DNA of 64,000 nucleotides from positions 124,001 to 188,000 of the forward strand of contig NZ_JAJSLW010000006.1 of NCBI RefSeq assembly GCF_021729145.1. The letters run 5' to 3'. Origin of the DNA: Membranihabitans maritimus. GTDB lineage: Bacteria > Bacteroidota > Bacteroidia > Chitinophagales > Saprospiraceae. The notes beneath the pieces were generated by a model. The model did not search any database and was not told the origin of the DNA. It saw only the letters and a list, made by a program, of their open reading frames with translations. A program made the position numbers and the translations under genes. This document shows, one piece after another, positions 1-8,060 of this stretch (positions are counted from its first letter, which is position 1; each line of letters begins with the position of its first letter).

Positions 1-684
1 ATCACCTTGCATCATATCCAAACCGAGGCGGTGGTAATCATACATAGCTTTTCGGACTGGTCGCAATCCCGGATCCAGAATTTCCTGAATTAACCTGGCT
101 CTATTTCTCGAACTACCGGTTTGGGACCACCCTGACTGATCCCCACTCTTCAAAGAATTTGGAATGCGCTGTACTATGGTCCTGGCCTTATCAAAATTTT
201 CATCTCCTCCATACAAAGAAAAGGAGTCTCCATCCAAACCTAAAATAATGAAAGCGTAATACGCGAAAATCGCTGATAGGTTGTCATTAAAAGAATTCTC
301 GTTATAATTTATTGGGCTGGATTGATCATAAGAAAAAGCAACGTTCGGGTCCCTGAAATTAATTAAAGTTGTTTCATAATCACTTCCATAAACTGGTCTC
401 CGGGCCAGGATATCCATTTGAGCAGAAAATGATGTTGCAGATTCCTCCTTGGTTATAGTAAGATTTATGCTCCCTTTGATCTTTTCAAAATCTTCATATT
501 CACTCCCCGTCCAGGCTGTATTATTAATAAAATTGTTTAGCTTGGTCTCCAACCCATCAAATACAGATTTTTCAACGTTTAGTAAATTTGGTGTATTGAC
601 TGTAACAGTCATCTGAAATTCCTGTGCACCTACATTCAGTGAAATCAGGAGTGATAAGCACAATAAAACCTTACTTATATTCAT
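1..684 (-). CDS. DUF4835 family protein (C-terminus cut by the window edge)
   Basis: The reading frame is open from an ATG at 684 down to base 1, giving 228 codons without a stop, so the C-terminus lies outside the window. It begins with a signal peptide (MNISKVLLCLLLIS-like hydrophobic stretch ending near VGAQ, about residue 24), so the protein is exported. The mature part (NTPNLLNVEKSVFDGLETKLNNFI..., later RRPVYGSDYETTLINF and FAYYAFIILGLDGDSF) matches what I know of DUF4835, a Bacteroidota family of unknown function that normally follows coaBC. The start is one base after the coaBC stop, so the two are probably co-transcribed. Family identity comes from recognition of sequence and context; the molecular function is unknown. 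Confidence 0.85.
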   Translation of the reverse strand, partial: MNISKVLLCLSLLISLNVGAQEFQMTVTVNTPNLLNVEKSVFDGLETKLNNFINNTAWTGSEYEDFEKIKGSINLTITKEESATSFSAQMDILARRPVYGSDYETTLINFRDPNVAFSYDQSSPINYNENSFNDNLSAIFAYYAFIILGLDGDSFSLYGGDENFDKARTIVQRIPNSLKSGDQSGWSQTGSSRNRARLIQEILDPGLRPVRKAMYDYHRLGLDMMQGD

Positions 685-685
685 A

Positions 686-1894
686 TTACTGTAATCTTTT
701 TTCGGTTTCCATGACTATATCCAATGCCACTTCATTTTTTGATTTAAGGTCGAATAATTCCTTTTTCCCATTCGCATGCAAAAAGGTCACTTTATTTGTC
801 AGGTGACCAAACCCAGCACCCTGATCATTCAATGAATTAAGTACAATCCAATCAAAGTTCTTCTTTTTTAACTTGGATTTCGCATTTTTTATTTCATCAC
901 TGGTCTCCAAAGCAAACCCGACCAGTATTTGATTATTGATTTTGGCCTTGCCTAATTGATGGGCAATATCTTTCGTCCTGTCTAATTGGATGGACCATTC
1001 ACCTCCTTTCTTTTTTACCTTTTCCTCAAAATACTGGCCAGGGGTATAATCAGCGACAGCTGCAGCCAATATCCCTACATCCATCTCCGGCCAGAGCTCT
1101 ACAGCTTTATCATACATTTCTTTTGCAGAAACAACAGAATGCACCTTAATATCTTCATATTCAGGAAAATGTTGTACGGGACCTGCGATCAAATGAACTT
1201 CCGCCCCATGGAGGAAAAAAGCTTCTGCAATGGAAACCCCCATTCTTCCGGAACTCCAGTTCCCAATAAATCGAACAGGGTCAATGGATTCATAAGTAGG
1301 TCCCGCAGTTACCAAAACCTTTTTTCCTGAAAAAGTAGCTTGTTTATGAGCTAAGCTTACAACAATATTTCTGAGTATTTTTTCAGGCTCCGCCATCCTA
1401 CCATTACCCGTTAATCCACTTGCCAATTCACCATAACCTACATTAATAATTTCTACCCCATCCTTTTCCAACTGAAAAATATTCCTTTTAGTAGTAGGGT
1501 GTGCCCACATATCCAAATCCATGGCGGGTGCAGCCATCACCGGACACCGCGCAGATAAATAACAAGCTAATAACATATTATCACACCTTCCTGTACACAT
1601 TGAAGCCAAAGTATTGGCTGTACAGGGCGCGATAACAAAAATATCAGCCCAAAGTCCCAACTCTACGTGGTTACTCCAGCTTTCTCCGTCTGAAATTCTA
1701 TGGAAAACTTCATTATTACTCAGCGTAGAAACCGAAAGCGGCGTAATGAATTCAACTGCAGAAGGAGTCATAACCACTTTTACTTCCGCTCCTGCTTTCC
1801 GGAGATCACGAATTAATAACAATATTTTATAAGCTGCAATACTACCGGTTATACCCAATAAAATCCTTTTATCCTTGAGTATTTCACCTTTCAT
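686..1894 (-). CDS. coaBC: Bifunctional phosphopantothenoylcysteine decarboxylase / phosphopantothenate-cysteine ligase
   Basis: Catalyses two cytosolic steps of coenzyme A synthesis: joining cysteine to 4'-phosphopantothenate (CoaB) and decarboxylating the product with FMN (CoaC). The N-terminal flavoprotein domain shows GITGSIAAYK near residue 14, the active-site His in SWSNHVELG, and PAMDLDMW, the counterpart of the PxMNxxMW motif with Asp for Asn. The C-terminal CoaB domain starts at VLVTAGPTYESIDPVRFI and has NWSSGRMG. The flap that carries a catalytic Cys in the Escherichia coli enzyme reads LASGLTGNGRMAEPE here, with Ser instead; I believe this variant is common in Bacteroidota. The frame opens 4 codons earlier at 1906, but the Met at 1894 gives the usual short lead-in to the first beta strand. 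It sits between rpoZ and the DUF4835 gene. Confidence 0.95.
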   Translation of the reverse strand: MKGEILKDKRILLGITGSIAAYKILLLIRDLRKAGAEVKVVMTPSAVEFITPLSVSTLSNNEVFHRISDGESWSNHVELGLWADIFVIAPCTANTLASMCTGRCDNMLLACYLSARCPVMAAPAMDLDMWAHPTTKRNIFQLEKDGVEIINVGYGELASGLTGNGRMAEPEKILRNIVVSLAHKQATFSGKKVLVTAGPTYESIDPVRFIGNWSSGRMGVSIAEAFFLHGAEVHLIAGPVQHFPEYEDIKVHSVVSAKEMYDKAVELWPEMDVGILAAAVADYTPGQYFEEKVKKKGGEWSIQLDRTKDIAHQLGKAKINNQILVGFALETSDEIKNAKSKLKKKNFDWIVLNSLNDQGAGFGHLTNKVTFLHANGKKELFDLKSKNEVALDIVMETEKRLQ

Positions 1895-1936
1895 AAATGA
1901 ACACATTTAAAAATTCGAGTACCGCAGTAATACGTA

Positions 1937-2278
1937 TTAGTCTTCTTCTTGATTTTCTGAGAGGTCCTTTACCTGAATTTCACCGGAAACAAATTCCTGT
2001 GTAGCTATAATTGCTGGGTTTGGAAGCTTTTCATAATACTTAGAAATTTCAATTTGCTCTTTATTCTCCTGTACTTCTTCTATCGTATCAGAAGTAGTAG
2101 CAAATTCTTCCAATTTTTCACGTAATTCGTGTTTGATACTCTTTGTCAATTGATTGGCTCTTTTAGAGATAACCACCAACGACTCATAAATATTCCCCGT
2201 ATCCTTTATTAACTCCTTGACATTTTGTGGTTGTGCACTAGGTTCAAATCCCTGCACCCTTGATCTGATATCACTCAT
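1937..2278 (-). CDS. rpoZ: RNA polymerase omega subunit (RpoZ/Rpb6-like, Bacteroidota type)
   Basis: A small (113 aa) acidic protein with the omega/Rpb6 signature: NIYESLVVISKRANQL around residues 29-44, in which the RANQL segment is the conserved helix, followed by KYYEKLPNPAIIATQEFVSGEI. Omega helps to fold and retain the beta-prime subunit of RNA polymerase. Length and position, four bases downstream of bamD and upstream of coaBC, agree with the conserved Bacteroidota order bamD-rpoZ-coaBC. The C-terminus is rich in Glu/Asp and probably flexible. Confidence 0.85.
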   Translation of the reverse strand: MSDIRSRVQGFEPSAQPQNVKELIKDTGNIYESLVVISKRANQLTKSIKHELREKLEEFATTSDTIEEVQENKEQIEISKYYEKLPNPAIIATQEFVSGEIQVKDLSENQEED

Positions 2279-2281
2279 AAA

Positions 2282-3097
2282 TTACAATTCATTTAATTTT
2301 TTAGTACTAACTTCCATATACTTTTGGACTTCACTCTCATGTTTACTTTCCGGATAACGCTTTAGAAACGCTTCTGCGAAAGAATTAGTTTTAGTGTAGC
2401 GTTCTTTTTGCTTTTCATATACACTATTAACAGCCAGCAAATAAGAACTTTCCACAATCATAAAACGCAATTCCTGAGCGTCTTTAGTTTCAGGGAAATC
2501 TTTTAACAGATTATCCAAAACCTGTATCGCTGCTTCATATTGTCTCAAATCCCTATACAATTCTGCCTGTGCCAATCGCTTCTCCTCAAGTTTTTTTCTA
2601 AGATCATCAATCAACTTATTGCTTTCTTCTACCCGGTCGCTCGTAGGAAATGTATTGACAAATAGCTGAAATGACTCGATCGCCTTATCCGTATATTCCT
2701 GGTCAAGCCGATAAGTCGGTGAAAGTAGGTAATAAGAATAGGCAGCCATAAAATCAGCCTCCTCCCTAAAATCCGAAGAAGGAAATGTGGTGCTGAAGGT
2801 TTCAAACAAGTTAGCAGAAGAAATATACAATCCCTGATAATAATTAGAATATGCATATTTAAGATATAAATCCTCACCTTTTTCCGTCCCTCTGTAAGAA
2901 CTCAGAATAATTTCCATCAGCGTTTGTGCTTTGGAATAATCTTCCATTTCATAATATTCCATGGATTTATCATAAATCTTTTCGGCATCACCACTCGTAC
3001 GTACCTGTTCAAATTCTGATTTACAAGATACTAAGGCAGCCATCAGACCAATAATAGCTAAACTTCTAACGATCAATTTGTAATGAAAAAAAATCAT
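2282..3097 (-). CDS. bamD: Outer membrane assembly lipoprotein BamD
   Basis: BamD is the TPR lipoprotein of the Bam complex that folds beta-barrel proteins into the outer membrane. From the chosen start the protein has a basic-hydrophobic signal and a lipobox LVSC with the lipidated Cys at residue 25, followed by helical TPR-like repeats (KIYDKSMEYYEMEDYSKAQTLM, DLYLKYAYSNYYQGLYISSA, AYSYYLLSPTYRLDQEYT). The 272 aa length fits the family. The frame is open to an earlier ATG at 3127, but a -7 promoter element (TACCTTTG, 3104-3111) lies between the two ATGs, so a transcript from it could only contain the Met at 3097; I therefore prefer that start. First gene of the bamD-rpoZ-coaBC-DUF4835 unit. 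Confidence 0.9.
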   Translation of the reverse strand: MIFFHYKLIVRSLAIIGLMAALVSCKSEFEQVRTSGDAEKIYDKSMEYYEMEDYSKAQTLMEIILSSYRGTEKGEDLYLKYAYSNYYQGLYISSANLFETFSTTFPSSDFREEADFMAAYSYYLLSPTYRLDQEYTDKAIESFQLFVNTFPTSDRVEESNKLIDDLRKKLEEKRLAQAELYRDLRQYEAAIQVLDNLLKDFPETKDAQELRFMIVESSYLLAVNSVYEKQKERYTKTNSFAEAFLKRYPESKHESEVQKYMEVSTKKLNEL

Positions 3098-3103
3098 AGT
3101 GCG

Positions 3104-3111
3104 CAAAGGTA
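3104..3111 (-). promoter_or_regulatory. -7 promoter element upstream of bamD
   Basis: Minus-strand TACCTTTG matches the Bacteroidota -7 consensus TAnnTTTG. It ends 6 bases before the ATG at 3097, implying a very short or absent 5' leader. A TTTG on the same strand at 3125-3128 could act as -33 element, but the spacer (13) is shorter than the usual 17-23. Confidence 0.5.
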
Positions 3112-3123
3112 AGAAAATTTCTT

Positions 3124-3257
3124 TCAAAGTTGGTAGTTTTTATACGTCGTGCCTCGTAAATCAAATTCCGTATCGTATGACAATAAATTATCATCGCTAC
3201 ATACAACGATTTCTTCAGGAGTTAATCATTAATTTCATATTCATTTAACGTAGTCAT
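3124..3257 (-). pseudogene. Small frame-broken ORF coupled to the GH3 gene
   Basis: The stop of the GH3 gene (TTATGA) overlaps an ATG in the ATGA arrangement typical of translational coupling. From that ATG (3257) the frame reads MTTLNEYEIND and then TAA. In the next frame, beginning one base earlier (3225), 33 codons run without a stop: LTPEEIVVCSDDNLL, SYDTEFDLRG, TTYKNYQL and TGA at 3124-3126. Joined, the two parts would make a 44-residue acidic peptide. I do not recognise a family. It may be a recently broken gene, a sequencing error or chance; the coupling and protein-like composition favour a real gene. Confidence 0.4.
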
Positions 3258-4753
3258 AACGATCTGAATTCATATAATGCATCCGCAATTCCACGATCGT
3301 TAGATAGTCTCGGAACTTTATTTTGTCCTCCTAGTTTTCCTTGACTTTTCATATAGTTTCGGAATGCTGAAGGCTTCATTCTAACAATTTTTAATGGTTG
3401 TAAAATTCTGCCTTCAATGAGATCTTGATAATACACATTTTGTTTCACCATCTGATGGTTCAGTTCGGATTTAAATGATTCCAGATTTTTGGGTTCAGCA
3501 CCAAATTCTATCAACCATTCATGAAACGGTAATCCTTCAGAGGGATTGACCTGGGGAGATACGGTGAATTCAACAATCTCTGCAGGAATTTTTTCACAAG
3601 TCGCATTAAGAGCTTCTTCCACTTCCTTACCGATTACATGTTCTCCAAATGCCGAAATAAAATGTTTGATTCTTCCGGTAACGACTACTCTATACGGACT
3701 TTTGGATACAAAAGAAATGGTATCTCCTATGTTATATCCCCATAAGCCGGCGTTACTATTCAATATAAGGACATAATTGGTATGAAGTTCTACTTCATCC
3801 AACATCAGCCGAGGTGGATCTTTATCAAAAAATTTATCTGCGGGAATAAATTCAAAGAAAATTCCTGAATTCGTATTCAGTAACATTCCGCTATGAGGAA
3901 ATTGATCCTGAAAGGCAATAAAACCCTCAGAAGCGGGATACGTTTCGACACTTGGAATAGACTTCCCCACCAAGGATTCTAGTTTTTGCCTGTATGGCTC
4001 AAAATTCACTCCGCCGTACACAAAGACGGAATAATTAGGAAATACTTCAAGGACATTATCTTTACAAGTTCTCTCCAATAGCCGTTCATAATACATCTGT
4101 ACCCAGGGCGGAATTCCAGAAATCAACCTAAGATCCATGTCTTTGGTCTCTTCAACGATCTGATCTACCTTTTCTTCCCAATCTTCAATACAATTAGTTT
4201 CCCAGGAAGGAACCTGATTTTTTTTCAACCAATTAGGTACTTCATGGTTAACGATTCCCGAAAGTCTCCCAGTTAAAATACCATTGACTTTTTCAAGTTC
4301 CGGTGACCCTGATAAAAAAATCATGTTACCGTCTAAAAAAGACTTTTCCTTTGTCTTAATCAAATAATGGAATAAAGCATTTCTCGCTGTATTGAAGTGA
4401 TTGGGCAATGACTCCTTTGTTATAGGAATATATTTTGCTCCGGAAGTAGTACCCGAAGTCTTGGCTAGATATACAGGTTTTTTCGGCCATAAAATATTAG
4501 GTTGCCCTTCTTTCACCAATTCAAAATAAGGACGAAGCATCTCATAATCTCGGACTGGAACAGACTGTTTAAAATCCGAATAATTTTTTATTCCCGAAAA
4601 ATGGTGTTCCCTGCCAAATTTGGTAGCTAAAGCTTTTTTGACAATTTCTTCTCTTATTTTATGCTGATCGGCTATAGCATTTATAGCCATTTTATCTATT
4701 TCTTTCGATATGTAATTTGCAAACGGCCAAAGCAAAATCGACTTCCAACCCAT
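3254..4753 (-). CDS. GH3-family adenylate-forming acyl-amido synthetase
   Basis: Resembles the GH3 family of ANL-type enzymes, which activate a carboxylic acid with ATP and transfer the acyl group to an amine such as an amino acid; the plant members conjugate auxin or jasmonate. The phosphate-binding motif AKTSGTTSGAKYIPI lies near residue 98, followed by a family-typical RLSGI and GGVNFEPY, and YPASEGFIAFQ near residue 275. The 499 aa length is normal for bacterial members. Bacterial substrates are largely unknown and none can be read from sequence. No signal peptide, so cytosolic. A -7 element at 4773-4780 suggests its own promoter; a small frame-broken ORF overlaps its stop by four bases. 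Confidence 0.85.
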   Translation of the reverse strand: MGWKSILLWPFANYISKEIDKMAINAIADQHKIREEIVKKALATKFGREHHFSGIKNYSDFKQSVPVRDYEMLRPYFELVKEGQPNILWPKKPVYLAKTSGTTSGAKYIPITKESLPNHFNTARNALFHYLIKTKEKSFLDGNMIFLSGSPELEKVNGILTGRLSGIVNHEVPNWLKKNQVPSWETNCIEDWEEKVDQIVEETKDMDLRLISGIPPWVQMYYERLLERTCKDNVLEVFPNYSVFVYGGVNFEPYRQKLESLVGKSIPSVETYPASEGFIAFQDQFPHSGMLLNTNSGIFFEFIPADKFFDKDPPRLMLDEVELHTNYVLILNSNAGLWGYNIGDTISFVSKSPYRVVVTGRIKHFISAFGEHVIGKEVEEALNATCEKIPAEIVEFTVSPQVNPSEGLPFHEWLIEFGAEPKNLESFKSELNHQMVKQNVYYQDLIEGRILQPLKIVRMKPSAFRNYMKSQGKLGGQNKVPRLSNDRGIADALYEFRSL

Positions 4754-4772
4754 ACTCGTATTAACATTTTGT

Positions 4773-4780
4773 CAAAACTA
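4773..4780 (-). promoter_or_regulatory. -7 promoter element upstream of the GH3 gene
   Basis: Minus-strand TAGTTTTG matches TAnnTTTG and ends 19 bases before the ATG at 4753. No clear -33 TTTG at the expected distance. Confidence 0.4.
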
Positions 4781-4834
4781 AGGAACAATGCCCCATTTAA
4801 TATTTATGCTATCGGAAAGCTAGAATTCCAAATT

Positions 4835-5488
4835 TTAGTCAATTCTCAAATCCTCAATATAAAAACCTTTAAAATTTTCAGCATTCCATTCCACAGAATT
4901 TTCAACCAAGTTAGCAGAAAATGAGGAATTTTTCACTGTCAACTGGAATCTACTACCATCCCTGGCAAAAACTTCAATATACTTAAGGAGATTTGAATCC
5001 TTTTCTTTTGTAATCCTAATTTTAAAATATTCACTGCTTTTATCTTCGGGAATTAATTCAATAATTCGAAGACGGGAACTACCTGGATTAAGAGAAGACT
5101 TATCGAAATACCGAAATTCATTTTCATCTAAATATTTCAACACACCAGATGGCGTGGAAAGTTCAGCTCCCTCTTCTTCTACCGAAGTAATCTGTACTTC
5201 CTGATTCTCTTTAAATACTGTCCACTGTGATTTATGGTCAGAATAGATTTCATACTCGTCGAATACGACTCTAAAGGTATTATCCTGTTGGTAATAAGAA
5301 CCATTATACAAGGTGGGTTTCTGTTCAGGATACACCACTTTTAGCTCAAATTCCATCTGTAAGTGTGGGGCAGTATTATATTTTTCAACTAATTGATCTA
5401 TTTCATGCTTTAAAGCCGGATCGTCTTGGGCTACAGCAAAGTTGACCAAACACAGATAAATAATAAGGGATTCTAATACCGCTGTCAT
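4835..5488 (-). CDS. LolA-like periplasmic lipoprotein carrier / outer-membrane lipoprotein-sorting protein
   Basis: A 217 aa exported protein with a signal peptide of about 20 residues (ends NFAVAQ). The mature part fits the LolA fold family: an N-terminal helix (ALKHEIDQLVEKYN), then alternating beta strands such as LQMEFELKVVYPEQ, NTFRVVFDEYEIYS and a helix-poor C-terminal half with SSEYFKIRITKEKDSN and FQLTVKNSSFS. LolA shuttles lipoproteins across the periplasm to the outer membrane. Bacteroidota LolA homologues are divergent and this one lies alone rather than next to ftsK, so a related lipid-binding role is possible. A 7-bp inverted repeat lies 16 bases before the start. Confidence 0.7.
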   Translation of the reverse strand: MTAVLESLIIYLCLVNFAVAQDDPALKHEIDQLVEKYNTAPHLQMEFELKVVYPEQKPTLYNGSYYQQDNTFRVVFDEYEIYSDHKSQWTVFKENQEVQITSVEEEGAELSTPSGVLKYLDENEFRYFDKSSLNPGSSRLRIIELIPEDKSSEYFKIRITKEKDSNLLKYIEVFARDGSRFQLTVKNSSFSANLVENSVEWNAENFKGFYIEDLRID

Positions 5489-5503
5489 AATGTTTTCAAT
5501 TTA

Positions 5504-5521
5504 GTCATTTGACGAAATGAC
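5504..5521. repeat. 7-bp perfect inverted repeat before the LolA-like gene
   Basis: GTCATTT (5504-5510), a GACG spacer and AAATGAC (5515-5521) form a perfect inverted repeat 16 bases upstream of the LolA-like start. It could be an operator or a small hairpin in the leader; there is no T-run to make it a terminator. Confidence 0.35.
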
Positions 5522-5601
5522 ATCCTGTTTTGTACAATAATTAGAGGCATTTAACGGGAAAATAACATCTTCAAGTATCTGCCCAGTCATGAATCAAAAA
5601 A

Positions 5602-5642
5602 TCCCCGACAAATTACAACCAAAAATTGTATTCTGACGGGGA
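5602..5642 (-). terminator. Intrinsic terminator after rny
   Basis: On the minus strand, CCCCG (5641-5637) and CGGGG (5607-5603) close a long imperfect stem whose inner arms (CAGAATACAA / TTGTAATTTG) also pair, followed at once by ATTTTTTG. It lies about 45 bases past the rny stop and reads in the same direction. Confidence 0.75.
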
Positions 5643-5685
5643 CATCTTTATGAGCCAAAATTCTTTGATAATTACTTTGATAATA

Positions 5686-7347
5686 TTATTTCGCTACAGC
5701 CACAGCCCTCTTTTCCCGAATTACAGTAACTTTAATCTGTCCCGGATATTGCATTTCTTCCTGAATTTTTTCCGATATCATAAAAGATAGATCATCGGCA
5801 TAATCATCAGTAACCTTTTCACTTTCCACAATCACTCTAAGCTCTCTTCCGGCCTGCAGGGCATACGCCTTTTGCACACCGTCATATGCCATCGCCAGAT
5901 CTTCCAGCTCATTTATTCTTTTTAGGTAACTTTCAAGAATTTCCCTTCTAGCCCCGGGACGCGCACCAGAAATAGCATCACAAGCCTGTACAATAGGTGA
6001 AAGAATATTGTTCATCTCAATCTCATCGTGATGCGCACCAATCGCATTATTAACATACGAATGTTCTTTATATCTTTCTGACATTTGCATACCTACCAAG
6101 GCGTGGGATAGTTCCGTCTGCTCTTCCGCGACTTTTCCTATATCGTGGAGTAAGCCTGCCCTTTTCGCAAGCTTTACCATTTTCTTGGGCAACCCAATTT
6201 CTGCAGCCATTAAGGCACACAAATTTGCTGTTTCTATAGAGTGTTTTAATAAATTCTGTCCGTAAGATGACCTGAAACGCATTCTACCAACCATTCTCAC
6301 CATCGCCGGGTCAAGTCCGTGAATATCCAGATCTATAACCGTTCTTTCCCCAATTTCTTTGATTTGTTCCTCCAGCTGTTGTTTGGTTTTAGTTACAACC
6401 TCCTCAATGCGTGCCGGGTGAATTCTTCCATCAGCTACCAGTTTCTTTAATGATAATCGGCATATTTCCCTTCGAATAGGATCAAAACTCGATATTACAA
6501 TAGCTTCAGGGGTATCATCCACTATAATTTCGGCTCCGGTAGCTGCTTCTAAAGCCCTAATGTTACGGCCTTCCCTACCAATTATCTGTCCCTTGATATC
6601 ATCGGAATCAAGATTAAATACGGTTACTGTATTTTCTATTGTATATTCCGCGGCCATTCGTTGAATACATTGAATGACCAATTTCTTTGCTTCTTTGTTC
6701 GCGGTTGATTTGGCTTCCTCGAGCCTTTTCTTTACCAGTGCCATAGCTTCATTCTCAGACTTGGCTTTAACAGCTTCCAGAAGCTGATCCTTTGCTTCAC
6801 TTTCAGAGAGTTTGGCGATACTCTCCAATTTTTTGATAAACACTTCGTTGGACTGGTCGAGCTCTTCCCTCTTTTTGGCAATCACTTTCATTTGTTTGTC
6901 CAGGTTCTCTCTGATAACCTGTACTTCCTGTTCCAATGCTTCCAATCCTTCTGTTCTCTCTTCTAATTCCTTTTTGGAACGGCTAATATCTTTTTCTTTA
7001 TTTACTACCTCTACCTCTCTTTCTTTTAGTTCAATCTTTTTCTTGGCCCTGTAGTCATCATAGTTAGATTTCAGATTAGCAAATTTTTCTTTCGCTTCCT
7101 GAATTTTCTTTTGTTTGATTGATTCATTCTTACTTTCTGATTGAGAGTTTATTTTATCAGCTTTTGTTTCGGCTTCATCTATAATTCTTTTTGCTGATAA
7201 CCGCGCCTCCTGAATTACGAGGTCGGCCTTTTTGTTCATTTCATCAACCTTATTTTTTTGATTTTTTGTCAAGAAAGTCCGGATTATAAAGTAACCCGCT
7301 ATAATTCCCACCAAAAGGCCTCCGACCACACTTAATATGATATCCAT
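5686..7347 (-). CDS. rny: Ribonuclease Y
   Basis: RNase Y is a membrane-anchored endoribonuclease that starts mRNA decay. The order of domains is complete over 553 aa: an N-terminal transmembrane helix (residues 1-25, VVGGLLVGIIAGYFII), a long Lys/Glu-rich coiled coil to about residue 220, a KH RNA-binding domain with IIGREGRNIRALE near 255, and an HD phosphohydrolase domain with LLKHSIETANLC and GLLHDIGK near residues 370-405. The C-terminus ends VTVIREKRAVAVAK, typical of the family. A 95-base gap separates it from zapA; it may be read from the upstream pheT-zapA unit or from its own promoter. A terminator follows. Confidence 0.97.
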   Translation of the reverse strand: MDIILSVVGGLLVGIIAGYFIIRTFLTKNQKNKVDEMNKKADLVIQEARLSAKRIIDEAETKADKINSQSESKNESIKQKKIQEAKEKFANLKSNYDDYRAKKKIELKEREVEVVNKEKDISRSKKELEERTEGLEALEQEVQVIRENLDKQMKVIAKKREELDQSNEVFIKKLESIAKLSESEAKDQLLEAVKAKSENEAMALVKKRLEEAKSTANKEAKKLVIQCIQRMAAEYTIENTVTVFNLDSDDIKGQIIGREGRNIRALEAATGAEIIVDDTPEAIVISSFDPIRREICRLSLKKLVADGRIHPARIEEVVTKTKQQLEEQIKEIGERTVIDLDIHGLDPAMVRMVGRMRFRSSYGQNLLKHSIETANLCALMAAEIGLPKKMVKLAKRAGLLHDIGKVAEEQTELSHALVGMQMSERYKEHSYVNNAIGAHHDEIEMNNILSPIVQACDAISGARPGARREILESYLKRINELEDLAMAYDGVQKAYALQAGRELRVIVESEKVTDDYADDLSFMISEKIQEEMQYPGQIKVTVIREKRAVAVAK

Positions 7348-7442
7348 ATACTGTATTTTAAAGTTAAAAAATACAACAGGATCAAAAGGAATTAAAAAAT
7401 CAAAACAGTACTTACCATGGTTTTATACGTAAAAGATCAAAT

Positions 7443-7736
7443 CTATTTTAACAGTTTCTCCAGAAGTTCATCCACCTGATCAAAATCATTTTTCAGCTCT
7501 TCCTGATCGGGATAATTCTTTCTTTCGGTCTCCCGTTCAAATGAAATTGCCAATAATGTCATAGCCAATGCCTCTGCCAGATCTTTCCCCGGGTAGCGCA
7601 TTTGGATTTCCTTGAGTTTTGTATTGATCTTTTCTACCACTTCCTCGACTTCCATCTCTTCACTGGGAGTCACTTTAACCGGTATATTGATACCTCCGAT
7701 TACTACATTTAAACTTTTGGTGTTGTCGTGTGACAT
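7443..7736 (-). CDS. zapA: Cell division protein ZapA
   Basis: ZapA binds FtsZ and promotes bundling of Z-ring filaments. The 97 aa product has the N-terminal beta region (LNVVIGGINIPVKVTPSEE) and the helical dimer/tetramer part (VVEKINTKLKEIQMRYPG, ALAMTLLAISFERETE) of the family. It follows the small coiled-coil gene by 7 bases, so the two are probably translated from one message. The C-terminus (DFDQVDELLEKLLK) forms another short helix. Confidence 0.9.
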   Translation of the reverse strand: MSHDNTKSLNVVIGGINIPVKVTPSEEMEVEEVVEKINTKLKEIQMRYPGKDLAEALAMTLLAISFERETERKNYPDQEELKNDFDQVDELLEKLLK

Positions 7737-7743
7737 AATAGAT

Positions 7744-8058
7744 TTATAATTTCTCCAAATCTTCTATGCATTCGCCCAGTTGTTCTATATAGTGATCTAA
7801 TTCACTTTTCAACTTCTCTACCTCTTCTCCGTTACCGTCTGCATTTGTTTTAATTTCTTCTTCTCTTTCTCCTCTGTTCTCTAATTTATTATTTACAAAG
7901 TTATTATTTTTATTCTTTTCCAATTGCTTTTTTAAACGAACATTTTCAGCCAGGAGTTGCATGTTTTGCCTTTTCAGAAGACTCATCTTCCCTCCGACTT
8001 GACGCAACTTATGATCGATTTTACCAATTCTATCCCTTATGGTTTCCATTTTCCTCAA
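7744..8058 (-). CDS. Small coiled-coil protein between pheT and zapA
   Basis: A 104 aa protein made almost wholly of predicted coiled coil: heptad-like RIGKIDHKLRQVGGKMSLL, KRQNMQLLAENVRLKKQLEK, then an Asn/Glu-rich linker and VEKLKSELDHYIEQLGE. No signal peptide or membrane segment. It starts 2 bases after the pheT stop and ends 7 bases before zapA. A Met four codons in (8049) is an alternative start. By position and build it is a candidate partner of ZapA, analogous in size and structure to ZapB, but this is inference; no family domain is visible. Confidence 0.75.
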   Translation of the reverse strand: MRKMETIRDRIGKIDHKLRQVGGKMSLLKRQNMQLLAENVRLKKQLEKNKNNNFVNNKLENRGEREEEIKTNADGNGEEVEKLKSELDHYIEQLGECIEDLEKL

Positions 8059-8060
8059 TT

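Noticed and set aside
986-1330. 114-codon plus-strand open frame opposite coaBC
   Set aside because: Lies wholly within the conserved CoaB domain on the other strand; no independent support.
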